From Cytobacillus oceanisediminis 2691 (GTDB taxonomy: Bacteria; Bacillota; Bacilli; Bacillales; Cytobacillaceae): a stretch of 64,000 nt of DNA. The position numbers and the translations under genes are program-made. This document shows, in pieces, positions 1 to 7,450 of this stretch (its first letter is position 1; each line of letters starts with the position of its first letter). The notes beneath the pieces were generated by a model that worked only from the letters and a program-made list of their open reading frames with translations, ran no database searches and was not told where the DNA came from. The stretch lies in the NCBI RefSeq assembly GCF_007678455.1, contig NZ_VEEP01000003.1, positions 325,569-389,568 on the forward strand, written 5' to 3'.

Positions 1-284
1 ATATAAAGGACGTCGTTTTTATATTCTACACGGTCACCTGGCAACCCGATCACCCTTTTAATGTAATCCTTCTCCTCGGTTGCATGGAAAACGACAATAT
101 CAAACCGTTTAGGTTCACCGACCTTTGTGACGAACATCCTCTCTTCGTTATGCAGAGTTGGTTCCATGGAAGCACCTTTTACTTCAATTGGAGTAAAGAG
201 AAAGGCACGTATAACAAATGCCAATAATATTGCAATCAGGAAAGCCTTTATCCATTCCCAAAGTTCATTTCGCTGTTTTACCAT
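1..284 (-). CDS. Type I signal peptidase, N-terminal part (runs off the window)
   Basis: Reading leftward from an ATG at 284, the product starts with a short cytoplasmic segment and a single membrane anchor (about residues 10-30). Next comes Ser-Met-Glu-Pro-Thr-Leu, the box holding the catalytic serine, and then Lys-Arg-Val-Ile-Gly-Leu-Pro-Gly-Asp, the box holding the catalytic lysine. Together these identify a Bacillus SipS/LepB-type signal peptidase I, which removes signal peptides from exported preproteins on the outer face of the membrane. About 94 residues are present; the rest lies beyond the left edge. Bacilli often carry several paralogues, so I give no symbol. Confidence 0.93.
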   Translation of the reverse strand, partial: MVKQRNELWEWIKAFLIAILLAFVIRAFLFTPIEVKGASMEPTLHNEERMFVTKVGEPKRFDIVVFHATEEKDYIKRVIGLPGDRVEYKNDVLY

Positions 285-370
285 AGAACTGCATCCTCTC
301 TAAATTTTAATCTTTAAGAGCTTCCACATACTAGCATGGAATTCCTTCTTTCCATTATATCAATTTTTAC

Positions 371-398
371 AAAAAAAAAGAGGCCGAAGCCCCTTTTT
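371..398. terminator. Bidirectional terminator after the glutaredoxin gene
   Basis: A GAGGC/GCCCC stem closed by a four-base loop (UUCG on the minus transcript) is flanked by an A-run on the left and a T-run on the right. The minus-strand transcript ends GGGGC-UUCG-GCCUC followed by nine U, a textbook intrinsic terminator for the glutaredoxin gene. Confidence 0.85.
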
Positions 399-410
399 GT
401 TGTTTAAAAC

Positions 411-644
411 TTATTTATTCACATACTGCATGAGCGTATCCGGGTCAAAACCAAGAACCCAGTAGCCATTCACTTTCGTTTGCGGCACACCCATCTGCCC
501 AGTTTCTTCAACCAGCTTCTGTGCAGCTTGTTGATCGTATTGTACATTAACTTCTTTGTAGTTTAATCCTTGACCCTCAAGGAATTGTTTCATCATTGTG
601 CAGTAAGGTCAAGTGTTTGTTGTGTAAACTGTAATATCATTCAT
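411..644 (-). CDS. Glutaredoxin-family protein with in-frame UGA at the first active-site Cys (putative selenoprotein)
   Basis: Starting at the ATG at 644, preceded by AAGGAGG at ideal spacing, the frame reads MNDITVYTTNT, then TGA (609-611), then PYC, and continues open to 411. Length is 77 residues including the UGA-coded one. The thioredoxin fold is complete: first strand, [UGA]-Pro-Tyr-Cys redox site, and the Gly-Val-Pro cis-proline motif near residue 55. Homologues carry Cys-Pro-Tyr-Cys, so UGA sits exactly where the nucleophilic Cys belongs, the usual position of selenocysteine. A hairpin fitting the bacterial SECIS pattern follows (567-583). A naive gene call would start at the internal Met-Met at 596 and lose the active site. 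The alternative is a recent nonsense mutation or a read error (TGC/TGT to TGA); the SECIS-like hairpin argues against that but does not exclude it. Likely role: NrdH/Grx-like thiol-disulfide exchange in the cytosol. Confidence 0.75.
567..583 (-). promoter_or_regulatory. SECIS-like hairpin downstream of the in-frame UGA
   Basis: On the minus-strand mRNA, TCCTTGA pairs perfectly with TCAAGGA (7 bp) around a GGG loop. The loop begins 32 nt after the UGA at 609-611. The described bacterial SECIS model, as I remember it, wants a stem with a small apical loop, a G in its first two bases, and a UGA-to-loop distance of about 16-37 nt. All three hold. Confidence 0.6.
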
Positions 645-683
645 TTCAAATGCCTCCTTAAAGTTTGTTATACCCTATAATGT

Positions 684-712
684 ATTATCCCGGTTATGCT
701 AAATTTTTGCAA
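684..712 (-). promoter_or_regulatory. Sigma-A promoter of the glutaredoxin gene
   Basis: Minus strand: -35 TTGCAA (707-712), 17-bp spacer, -10 GATAAT (684-689). The start codon lies about 35 bp downstream of the predicted +1. Confidence 0.6.
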
Positions 713-926
713 AAAAGATGCACCGGGATACCATTGTTTTTCCCTATTTCCACGAAAAAAAACAGGATGGGAGGTATCGTTTACATCACGGCAAGAACGA
801 TGCTGAGCGAGGCAAAAACAATAATATTGTGAGAAAAACCTGATTTTCCCCTGCATCCCTAATTGTATTATATTAAGAGCCATCAGATAGGCCTGATCTT
901 AAAATGCCAGGGATAAGATTCGTTTA

Positions 927-1007
927 TCAATGCTGGATCATTACCACCGCAGCACTAATTCCCAATACGATTTGCAGCTTATCCAATATCGTGAGTTTCT
1001 TTTTCAC
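927..1007 (-). CDS. Possible 26-residue peptide
   Basis: A GTG at 1007, with a GGGGG run 7-8 bases upstream, opens a 26-codon frame: basic start (VKKKLTILDK), then a hydrophobic stretch ending IQH. It could be a small membrane peptide. It is too short to judge by composition and has no recognised family. The rest of the 645-1112 interval shows no other supported gene. Confidence 0.25.
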   Translation of the reverse strand: MKKKLTILDKLQIVLGISAAVVMIQH

Positions 1008-1112
1008 CTTCCATCCCCCGATTTTCCCCAAAAATAAAGAGAAGTACTTAATTGCCCTATATATGCTGGCATGTAGCAGTTAAAAACTTACATATGTAAA
1101 AGCATCGAATGG

Positions 1113-1448
1113 TTATTGTCTTGGTGCCATCAGCATCACAGATACTCCTACCAGGCAAATCGCCGCGCCAACCCAATCGTATAAATCTGGAGTTTTCTTA
1201 TCGATTCCCCATCCCCATAATACGGACAGAATAATGAATACCCCTCCGTATGCAGCGTATACTCTTCCGAACGACGGGAAGGCCTGGAATGTGGCGATGA
1301 CTCCATATATAGCGAGCGCGAATCCGCCACCGATTCCCCAATAAAGTGGTTTTCCTTCCCTCAGCCACAGCCAGATCAAATATCCGCCGCCAATCTCAGC
1401 AATTCCCGCTAAAATGAACAATATAATGGCACTAAAGATGATTATCAC
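1113..1448 (-). CDS. YnfA family (UPF0060) small multidrug-resistance-like membrane protein
   Basis: About 111 residues with four hydrophobic helices and the family signature [13 protein letters not shown] near residue 15, plus the conserved [10 protein letters not shown] block near 59. These mark UPF0060/YnfA, an inner-membrane family related in topology to small multidrug-resistance exporters; the substrate is unknown here. The only standard in-frame start upstream of the conserved part is GTG at 1448, because a TAG precedes it. However, the SD-like AGGAAGTGAT overlaps that GTG, so the true initiation codon may be a rare ATA/ATC a few codons later. It stands alone, upstream of a short tandem repeat. 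Confidence 0.88.
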   Translation of the reverse strand: MIIIFSAIILFILAGIAEIGGGYLIWLWLREGKPLYWGIGGGFALAIYGVIATFQAFPSFGRVYAAYGGVFIILSVLWGWGIDKKTPDLYDWVGAAICLVGVSVMLMAPRQ

Positions 1449-1514
1449 TTCCTAATTGTGTTTGTAACTGTATTATAACTAAAAAATATGCTTCGACGAC
1501 ATCGCTGCATAATG

Positions 1515-1612
1515 TTATATAGCGGAAAAATTGATTATATAGCGAGTTTTTCATTTTTATAGCGAGTTTAGGCTTTTTATAGCAACTTTTTCATTTTTAT
1601 AGCAAATTGGAA
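1515..1612. repeat. 20-bp tandem array, five copies of a TTTATAGC word
   Basis: The core TATAGC occurs at 1518, 1538, 1558, 1578 and 1598, exactly 20 bp apart. It is preceded by T-rich sequence and followed by variable bases (GAG, GAG, AAC, AAA). The array fills the gap between ynfA and the ATPase gene. No coding or hairpin explanation. Confidence 0.8.
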
Positions 1613-1683
1613 ATTTCATGCGTTTTTTCCAGTTTCAATTCTATTCATGATAAAATAAGGAAAACTGTTAAGGCGGGGTACTT

Positions 1684-2433
1684 ATGCTGAATTGGCAGTA
1701 TGTTCGAAGTGTCAGTTTGAAAGTGGATGAAGTACCTTCATTTCATTCATACCCATTTAATCTCCCCAGCTTTAAAAATTTGGATGAGATAGATTTACAT
1801 CCAAAGGTGACATTTTTGATTGGTGAAAATGGGATGGGTAAATCGACTTTGCTTGAAGCGATTGCAGTGGGTCTTGGCTTTAATGCTGAGGGTGGTTCGT
1901 ATAATTTCAATTTTTCCACCTATGACTCCCACTCAGAGCTGGGGAATTACCTGCGGATCGTAAAAGGAGTGGAACGGCCACAGGATGGATTTTTCCTCCG
2001 TGCGGAGAGTTTTTATAATGTTGCTTCTAATATTGAAGAAATGGATCGTGAAGTTATGGGAGGTCCAAGGGTCATTCATTCGTTTGGCGGGCAGTCTCTC
2101 CACGAGCAGTCACATGGTGAGGCTTTTTTCTCAACCTTCCTTCACCGCTTTCGCGGAAATGGTCTATACATATTGGACGAGCCAGAAGCGGCTCTTTCCC
2201 CGTTAAGGCAAATGTCGATGCTGACCCGAATACATGATCTTGTTAAGGAAAACTCCCAGTTGATTATTGCTACTCACTCCCCGATAATCATGGCTTATCC
2301 TGATGCCACGATATATGAATTCAGTGATGAAGGTATTTTTAAAAGAGATTTGGAAGAGACGAATCATTACCGGATCATGAAGCAATTTTTCGAAGACAAA
2401 TCAAGGATGATCCATCACCTTCTGAGTGAGTAA
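1684..2433 (+). CDS. AAA/ABC-type ATPase (COG3910-like)
   Basis: A 249-residue single-domain ATPase. Walker A is Gly-Glu-Asn-Gly-Met-Gly-Lys-Ser-Thr at residues 47-55; a signature-like Ser-His-Gly-Glu sits near 143; Walker B is Leu-Tyr-Ile-Leu-Asp-Glu-Pro-Glu at 161-168; a switch histidine is in Ala-Thr-His-Ser-Pro near 198. There is no membrane segment and no transporter partner, so it is a soluble RecF/SMC-like ABC ATPase rather than an exporter subunit. An AAGGCGGGG ribosome site precedes the ATG. It begins a co-directional run with the patatin and nucleotidyltransferase genes, 73 bp before the patatin start. The cellular role of this family is unknown to me. Confidence 0.85.
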   Translation: MLNWQYVRSVSLKVDEVPSFHSYPFNLPSFKNLDEIDLHPKVTFLIGENGMGKSTLLEAIAVGLGFNAEGGSYNFNFSTYDSHSELGNYLRIVKGVERPQDGFFLRAESFYNVASNIEEMDREVMGGPRVIHSFGGQSLHEQSHGEAFFSTFLHRFRGNGLYILDEPEAALSPLRQMSMLTRIHDLVKENSQLIIATHSPIIMAYPDATIYEFSDEGIFKRDLEETNHYRIMKQFFEDKSRMIHHLLSE

Positions 2434-2506
2434 TCATCCTGGAATTAATCCTGAATAGCCTGTGTTAAAATGTAAAAAAGAAATAAAATTCCAGGGGGGA
2501 ATTGGA

Positions 2507-3358
2507 GTGTATAGCAGTGGTTTGATCCTTGAAGGTGGAGGCATGAGAGGTGTCTACACGGCTGGGGTACTTGAATATTTTTTAGAAAATGATTTATTTT
2601 TCCCATATATCATCGGCGTTTCTGCCGGTGCGTGCCAGGGCTCTTCATATATTGCCAGACAGCCAGGGAGAAATAAGCAAGTGACGATTGATTATGTGAC
2701 ACATCAAGATTATATTTCTTATAGAAATTTGTTGTTAAAAAAAGAACTGTTTGGGATGGATTTTATATTTGATAAGCTTCCAAACGAGCTGGTACCCTTT
2801 GATTTCGAGACATTCAACAGTGCCGCGGAAACCTTTCTGATTGGTACGACAGATTGCTTCACTGGCGAACCTGTTTATTTTAATAAAAATGATGTGCCAG
2901 AGGATATTCTTAAAATCATCAGAGCTTCCAGCACGCTTCCATTCATGGCACCTGCGATTGAGTTTAGGGGAAAAACCCTTATGGATGGCGGAATATCCGA
3001 TCCGATTCCTATCAGGAAAGCAATGACAGATGGAGTCCAAAAAAGCGTGATCGTACTGACGAAGCCAAAAGGATACCGGAAGAAAAAGTCCTCCTTTTCT
3101 TGGCTGCCGCGTTATGTGTATAAAGACTTCAAAGGCCTGCACCAAGCGCTTGAAACACGCTATAAAATGTACAATGAAACGCTCGATTACATCGAAGCTC
3201 TTGAAGCGAAAAATGAAGTGATCGTCATCAGGCCATCAATGAATCTCAAGGTTGGCCGTGTAGAACGAAATCCAGATAAACTGACACAGTTGTATGAAGT
3301 GGGCTATGAAGACGCGAAGGAAAAATTCGCCCAGGTAAATGACTGGTTAGGTGCGTGA
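2507..3358 (+). CDS. Patatin-like phospholipase family protein
   Basis: I use the GTG at 2507 because GGGGGG lies 7 bases upstream; the longer frame from 2462 has no ribosome site. The 283-residue product has the patatin oxyanion loop Gly-Gly-Gly-Met-Arg-Gly (10-15), the nucleophile elbow Gly-Val-Ser-Ala-Gly (Ser39), and the dyad aspartate in Met-Asp-Gly-Gly. This is the Ser-Asp dyad of bacterial patatins (YjjU/RssA-like, COG4667), expected to hydrolyse acyl esters of lipids in the cytosol or at the membrane face. It overlaps nothing, and the nucleotidyltransferase follows almost directly, so they probably share a transcript. The substrate cannot be told from sequence. Confidence 0.9.
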   Translation: MYSSGLILEGGGMRGVYTAGVLEYFLENDLFFPYIIGVSAGACQGSSYIARQPGRNKQVTIDYVTHQDYISYRNLLLKKELFGMDFIFDKLPNELVPFDFETFNSAAETFLIGTTDCFTGEPVYFNKNDVPEDILKIIRASSTLPFMAPAIEFRGKTLMDGGISDPIPIRKAMTDGVQKSVIVLTKPKGYRKKKSSFSWLPRYVYKDFKGLHQALETRYKMYNETLDYIEALEAKNEVIVIRPSMNLKVGRVERNPDKLTQLYEVGYEDAKEKFAQVNDWLGA

Positions 3359-3362
3359 TTCG

Positions 3363-4121
3363 ATGAAGGTTACTGAAGCTCTGGAAATTTTGACAAACAG
3401 CCTTGTTAAGGATAAAAGAATTCAAGCCATCTTTGTGAAGGGTTCTGTAGGACGAGGAGAGCAGGATGAACATTCTGATCTTGATCTATACTGCCTTGTT
3501 GACCAAGATGACCTCTCAGATTTCCTTTTGAGCCGAATCGATCATCTAGAAACCTACGGAAAGTTGCTTTTTTATGATGATATTTATATCATCGCCCCGC
3601 AGATTATAGCAGTGTATGAAAATATGCTGCACGTTGATTTATTTACGGTTACCGAGGAGATTTTTGTTGAAAAGGACTATTTCAAAGTAATCTATGACCC
3701 GTATAATCGGCTGGAAAGATTTAAAGCATCCCAAACTCTTCGTTTATCTCCAGAAGAATTTCAGGTCGCGGTCGATGATATAGCCTGGTTTCTATTTCAG
3801 TACAAAAAGTCATCTGTCCGCGGCAATGATTTATGGTCGGTGAATATGCTCAATCATGTGATGACTCACCTTGCGAAAGTGCTGCTTCACAGGTATCGAC
3901 CGGAACGAGCACAGTTGGGTCTGAAGGCTTTAGAGTCCTCACTCCCAGATGCGATTATTGAGAACGTCCGTCAAATACAGGAAAACCTCACTCCGCAAAA
4001 ACATCAGAATGCATGTGTACTTCTCCGTGACCTATTGAAAAAAGAAACTGACTGGATTCTTAGTGAAGTCGGCAATCCTGATAAAATCTACCCGCTGTGG
4101 AAGCTAATGGTGGTATGTTGA
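3363..4121 (+). CDS. Nucleotidyltransferase-domain protein
   Basis: Starts at ATG 3363 with AGGTG nine bases upstream, 4 bases after the patatin stop; a GTG at 3351 would overlap that gene. The 252-residue product has the minimal nucleotidyltransferase core: Gly-Ser (27-28)...Arg-Gly-Glu, then Ser-Asp-Leu-Asp-Leu with two metal-binding aspartates (39 and 41). A mostly helical C-terminal part resembles the accessory domain of aminoglycoside-nucleotidyltransferase-like proteins. It may transfer a nucleotide to a small molecule or protein; I cannot assign an acceptor. Close coupling to the patatin gene suggests co-expression. Confidence 0.8.
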   Translation: MKVTEALEILTNSLVKDKRIQAIFVKGSVGRGEQDEHSDLDLYCLVDQDDLSDFLLSRIDHLETYGKLLFYDDIYIIAPQIIAVYENMLHVDLFTVTEEIFVEKDYFKVIYDPYNRLERFKASQTLRLSPEEFQVAVDDIAWFLFQYKKSSVRGNDLWSVNMLNHVMTHLAKVLLHRYRPERAQLGLKALESSLPDAIIENVRQIQENLTPQKHQNACVLLRDLLKKETDWILSEVGNPDKIYPLWKLMVVC

Positions 4122-4124
4122 CCA

Positions 4125-4163
4125 TTGATCCTGCTGGCTTCAATTGCTTACCAGCAGGATCAA
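4125..4163. terminator. Strong hairpin after the nucleotidyltransferase gene
   Basis: TTGATCCTGCTGG and its exact complement form a 13-bp perfect stem around a 13-base loop, starting 4 bases after the stop codon. There is no T-run, so it may act as a 3' stabilising hairpin rather than an intrinsic terminator. Confidence 0.55.
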
Positions 4164-4189
4164 TTGGTCCCCGCTCCACATCTTTGCAC

Positions 4190-4222
4190 CTAAAAACGAC
4201 CACTCTCCATCGTTGGAGAGTG
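4190..4222 (-). terminator. Terminator of the aldehyde dehydrogenase gene
   Basis: CACTCTCCA pairs with TGGAGAGTG around TCGT. On the minus strand the stem is followed by GTCGTTTTTAG, a modest U-tract, about 10 bases after the CDS stop. Confidence 0.75.
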
Positions 4223-4232
4223 ATCCTTAACC

Positions 4233-5660
4233 TTAAAGTCTTACTCCGATAAATTTCAATTCAGTCATTTCCTCGATTGCATATTTTACGCCTTCCCTGC
4301 CGAGCCCGCTGAGTTTTACACCTCCATATGGATAATTGTCCTGACGATAGACAGAGGCCTCATTGATCCAGACGCCGCCCATTTCCAGTTTATCAGCTAC
4401 CCTGTAAGCACGGCTTATGTCCTTTGTGAACACCCCTGCCTGCAGACCGTAAATGGAGTCATTTGTATTTTCAATCGCTTCATCCTCGGTCCTAAACGGC
4501 ATTACGGTGACAATCGGAGCGAACGCTTCTTCTGTTACGACCTTCATCTCCTTTTTGACATTCGTGATAATCGTTGGATACACGATTGTCCCTTTTCTCT
4601 CACCTCCAGTTTCAATTGTTGCTCCCTGTTCTCTTGCTTCTTCTACCCATTCTTGGATTCTCTCAGCAGCATCCTCGTCAATCATTGGGCCGAAGTCCGT
4701 TTCCTCATCCAGCGGATCACCAATCTTCAGCTGTTCCGTTGCCTCTTTATACTTCATAAGGAACTCATCATAAACTTCTTCCTGTACATAAATCCTCTGT
4801 GCTGAAACACAAACTTGCCCTGAGTAGCCAAATGCAGCATTCACCAATCTTTCAACGGCATCATCAATTTCCGCGTCCTCAAAAACAATATTCGGCGAAT
4901 TCGAACCAAGCTCCATTGTGACCTTCTTGAAACCAGCCGTATCTCGGATAATTTTTCCGACCGTCAGACTTCCGGTAAAAGTGATTTTCGGGACCTTTTT
5001 ATGAGGGACAAGGGTTGAACCTGCCACTTTTCCAGTACTGAGCACCAGGTTCAGTACTCCATCCGGCAACCCCGCTTCATGGAAGAGCTTCGTCAGCATA
5101 TATGCTGAAACTGGGGTTTTTTCTGCCGGTTTAAAAATCACCGTATTCCCGGCTGCAATTGCCGGAGCAATTTTATGCAGCGATAAATTCAACGGGAAAT
5201 TGAAAGGGGTAATTGCACCAATTACGCCCATCGGCATCCGCTTCACCATTCCCATACGCTGGTCGCCGCGAAGTGCAGCATCCATTGGCAGCACTTCTCC
5301 TGTCATATGCTTTGAAAGTTCACTTGAAAACCGGATTACCTGAATGGATCGCTGAATTTCGGCTCTGCTGTGCTTTATCGGCTTTCCTGCTTCTATTGCA
5401 ACGACCTGGGCAAAGTCTTCCTTTTTATCCTCCAATAGCTGTGCAGCCCTAAGCAGGATATCTGCCCTCTCATGGGCAGGCATCATTTTCATCGTGTTAT
5501 TGAAAGCCTTGACACTGTTTTCGATCGCTTCCTCCATTTGTGCCTCATCTGCCAATTGCATTTCTGCTACAAGTTCACCAGTGAAGGGGTTTCTAACCTC
5601 CATCGTCTCTCCGTTGCTTTCTGCCTGTTCTACTCCATTAATAATAGAAGTAATTTTCAT
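4233..5660 (-). CDS. NAD(P)-dependent aldehyde dehydrogenase family protein
   Basis: A 475-residue ALDH, normal length for the superfamily. I start at ATG 5660, preceded by GGCGGTGAT; the longer frame would overlap the upstream gene. Visible features are the cofactor-site Thr-Pro-Phe-Asn-Phe-Pro (about 151), the general base in Met-Glu-Leu-Gly-Ser-Asn (Glu250), and the nucleophile in Gly-Gln-Val-Cys (Cys284). It oxidises an aldehyde to an acid, or to an acyl product, with NAD(P)+. Seventeen bases separate it from an upstream acetolactate synthase-like TPP enzyme, so the two are one operon. The physiological aldehyde is not identifiable from sequence. Confidence 0.92.
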   Translation of the reverse strand: MKITSIINGVEQAESNGETMEVRNPFTGELVAEMQLADEAQMEEAIENSVKAFNNTMKMMPAHERADILLRAAQLLEDKKEDFAQVVAIEAGKPIKHSRAEIQRSIQVIRFSSELSKHMTGEVLPMDAALRGDQRMGMVKRMPMGVIGAITPFNFPLNLSLHKIAPAIAAGNTVIFKPAEKTPVSAYMLTKLFHEAGLPDGVLNLVLSTGKVAGSTLVPHKKVPKITFTGSLTVGKIIRDTAGFKKVTMELGSNSPNIVFEDAEIDDAVERLVNAAFGYSGQVCVSAQRIYVQEEVYDEFLMKYKEATEQLKIGDPLDEETDFGPMIDEDAAERIQEWVEEAREQGATIETGGERKGTIVYPTIITNVKKEMKVVTEEAFAPIVTVMPFRTEDEAIENTNDSIYGLQAGVFTKDISRAYRVADKLEMGGVWINEASVYRQDNYPYGGVKLSGLGREGVKYAIEEMTELKFIGVRL

Positions 5661-5677
5661 GACATCACCGCCTTTTC

Positions 5678-7309
5678 CTAGCATAAGATTTCACCTAGTT
5701 TCTCTGTTAGCTTCATATTTTCACTGTAATCCACTGGACAATCGATCAAGACCGGCTTATTCATTTCGACTGCTTTCTTGATGGCATCCTTTAATTGTCC
5801 GCCTTCTTCGATTCCAATCGCTTCAAAACCATACGATTTTGCAAGCTGAATAAAATCGGGATTACCAAACTTAATGTTGGAGGATCTGTTAAACTCTTTC
5901 ATTTGTTTCCATTCAATGAGCCCGTATCCGCCATCTCGCCATAACAAAATAATGATCGGCAAATTTAGACGGACAGCTGTTTCAAGCTCAGCACTCGACA
6001 TTTGGAAGGCACCGTCACCGACCACAGCAACAACATTCCTTTCTGTGTGCACCATTTTGGCCGATATGGCAGCTGGAACAGCAATTCCCATCGAAGCAAG
6101 GCCATTGGAAATCAGGCATGTATTCGGTTCAAAGGTATGATACATTCTCGCCATCCACATTTTGTGTGCCCCAACGTCCGAGATGACGATGTCCTTTTCG
6201 TTCATAACTGATCTCAAGTCACTGATGATTTTTTGCGGTTTTACCGGGAAGCTTGAATCATCTGAGTAGGATTGGAATTCATCCAATGTTTTTTCCCTTA
6301 CATGGGATACCCATTTGTTTTCTCTGTCCCCGGCTGTGGTGACTTTCTCCAATTGTTTAAGGTTTTCGTTAATATCCCCTATGACACTGTGTTTCACTGG
6401 ATAATTCGCGTCTGTTTCAGCTTCAGTTGTGTCGATGTGTAAAATAGGGCTTTCTCCATCTGGATTCCAGTTTTTCGGCGGATATTCTGCCATGTCAAAG
6501 CCAACGGCAATGATTAAATCGGATTGTTCAAAACCACAGGTAATATAGTCCTTGCCGCTGATACCTGCTGTCAAAAGGCTTAAGTCGTTTTTCCAGGAAA
6601 TTGCTCCTTTACCCATAAACGTATGAACAACGGGAAGATTTGCTTTTTCCGCTAGACGTCTGAGACTATCCTCAGCCTGTCCTCTTTCCACTCCCATTCC
6701 TGCCAGGATCAAAGGGTGCTTAGCCTGTTCGATAAGCCGTGCTGCGTCCTTAATGACCCGTTCCCCCGCTTCCATTATTGTCGGTTCCATGATCTGAAGA
6801 GGACTGCCCTCCACATCCATCGCGGCAATATCCTCAGGCAGGTCAATATGTGTGGCACCAGGCTTTTCACCTGTAGCAACATCAAATGCCTTTCTGACCA
6901 CCTCTGGAATGATTTCTGCTTTTTTCACCTGTGTATTCCATTTCGTCACAGGTTCATAGATTGAGACCAAATCATAATATTGATGTGATATTTTGTGCTG
7001 TCGGTCCAAACCTGCTTGGCCAGTAATGGCAACAATCGGACTGTGGTCCATATTTGAATTTGCCACCCCTGTCAAAAGGTTCGTTGCTCCTGGTCCAAGC
7101 GTCGCAAGGCAGACTCCCGGTTTACCGGTAAGTCTTCCATATGTCCCCGCCATGAAAGCGGCATTGGTTTCATGCCTCGTCACGATGAACTCAATACTGG
7201 AATCAAGAAGCGCATCCATAATATCTAGATTTTCTTCTCCAGGAACTCCGAAAATGTATTCTACACCTTCACGTTCCAAACACTTGATCAGTAATTCTGC
7301 GGCTTTCAT
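5678..7309 (-). CDS. Acetolactate synthase large subunit-like TPP-dependent enzyme
   Basis: A 543-residue ThDP enzyme with all three domains. The N-terminal Pyr domain has Gly-Val-Pro-Gly-Glu-Glu-Asn and the catalytic glutamate in Arg-His-Glu (Glu47). A central Rossmann-like domain follows. The C-terminal PP domain has the diphosphate/metal motif Gly-Asp-Gly-Ala-Phe...Arg-Asp-Gly-Gly-Tyr. It resembles catabolic-type acetolactate synthases, which condense two pyruvates with loss of CO2. No regulatory subunit (ilvN/ilvH) and no acetolactate decarboxylase (alsD) is nearby; its partner is an aldehyde dehydrogenase. It could therefore be another 2-oxoacid ligase or decarboxylase. AAGGAG precedes the ATG. 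Confidence 0.85.
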   Translation of the reverse strand: MKAAELLIKCLEREGVEYIFGVPGEENLDIMDALLDSSIEFIVTRHETNAAFMAGTYGRLTGKPGVCLATLGPGATNLLTGVANSNMDHSPIVAITGQAGLDRQHKISHQYYDLVSIYEPVTKWNTQVKKAEIIPEVVRKAFDVATGEKPGATHIDLPEDIAAMDVEGSPLQIMEPTIMEAGERVIKDAARLIEQAKHPLILAGMGVERGQAEDSLRRLAEKANLPVVHTFMGKGAISWKNDLSLLTAGISGKDYITCGFEQSDLIIAVGFDMAEYPPKNWNPDGESPILHIDTTEAETDANYPVKHSVIGDINENLKQLEKVTTAGDRENKWVSHVREKTLDEFQSYSDDSSFPVKPQKIISDLRSVMNEKDIVISDVGAHKMWMARMYHTFEPNTCLISNGLASMGIAVPAAISAKMVHTERNVVAVVGDGAFQMSSAELETAVRLNLPIIILLWRDGGYGLIEWKQMKEFNRSSNIKFGNPDFIQLAKSYGFEAIGIEEGGQLKDAIKKAVEMNKPVLIDCPVDYSENMKLTEKLGEILC

Positions 7310-7394
7310 ATCAACACTCCTTAAATGGAATTTACCATGATCCTCTAATTGTCTATTCCACGCAGGTTCCCGATTAAACGTTACGCCTCCCGAA

Positions 7395-7438
7395 TAAAAA
7401 AAGTGCGTACACCCATGGTGGATGTACGCACTTTTTTG
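7395..7438. terminator. Bidirectional terminator after terC
   Basis: AAAGTGCGTACA and its complement form a 12-bp stem around an 11-base loop, with A-run left and T-run right. It ends the terC transcript (minus strand) and would also block plus-strand read-through. Confidence 0.85.
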
Positions 7439-7450
7439 TTTTATTTAGAT

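Noticed and set aside
668-883. 71-codon minus-strand frame upstream of the glutaredoxin gene
   Set aside because: No ribosome site, no recognisable domain, odd composition, and it overlaps the glutaredoxin promoter.
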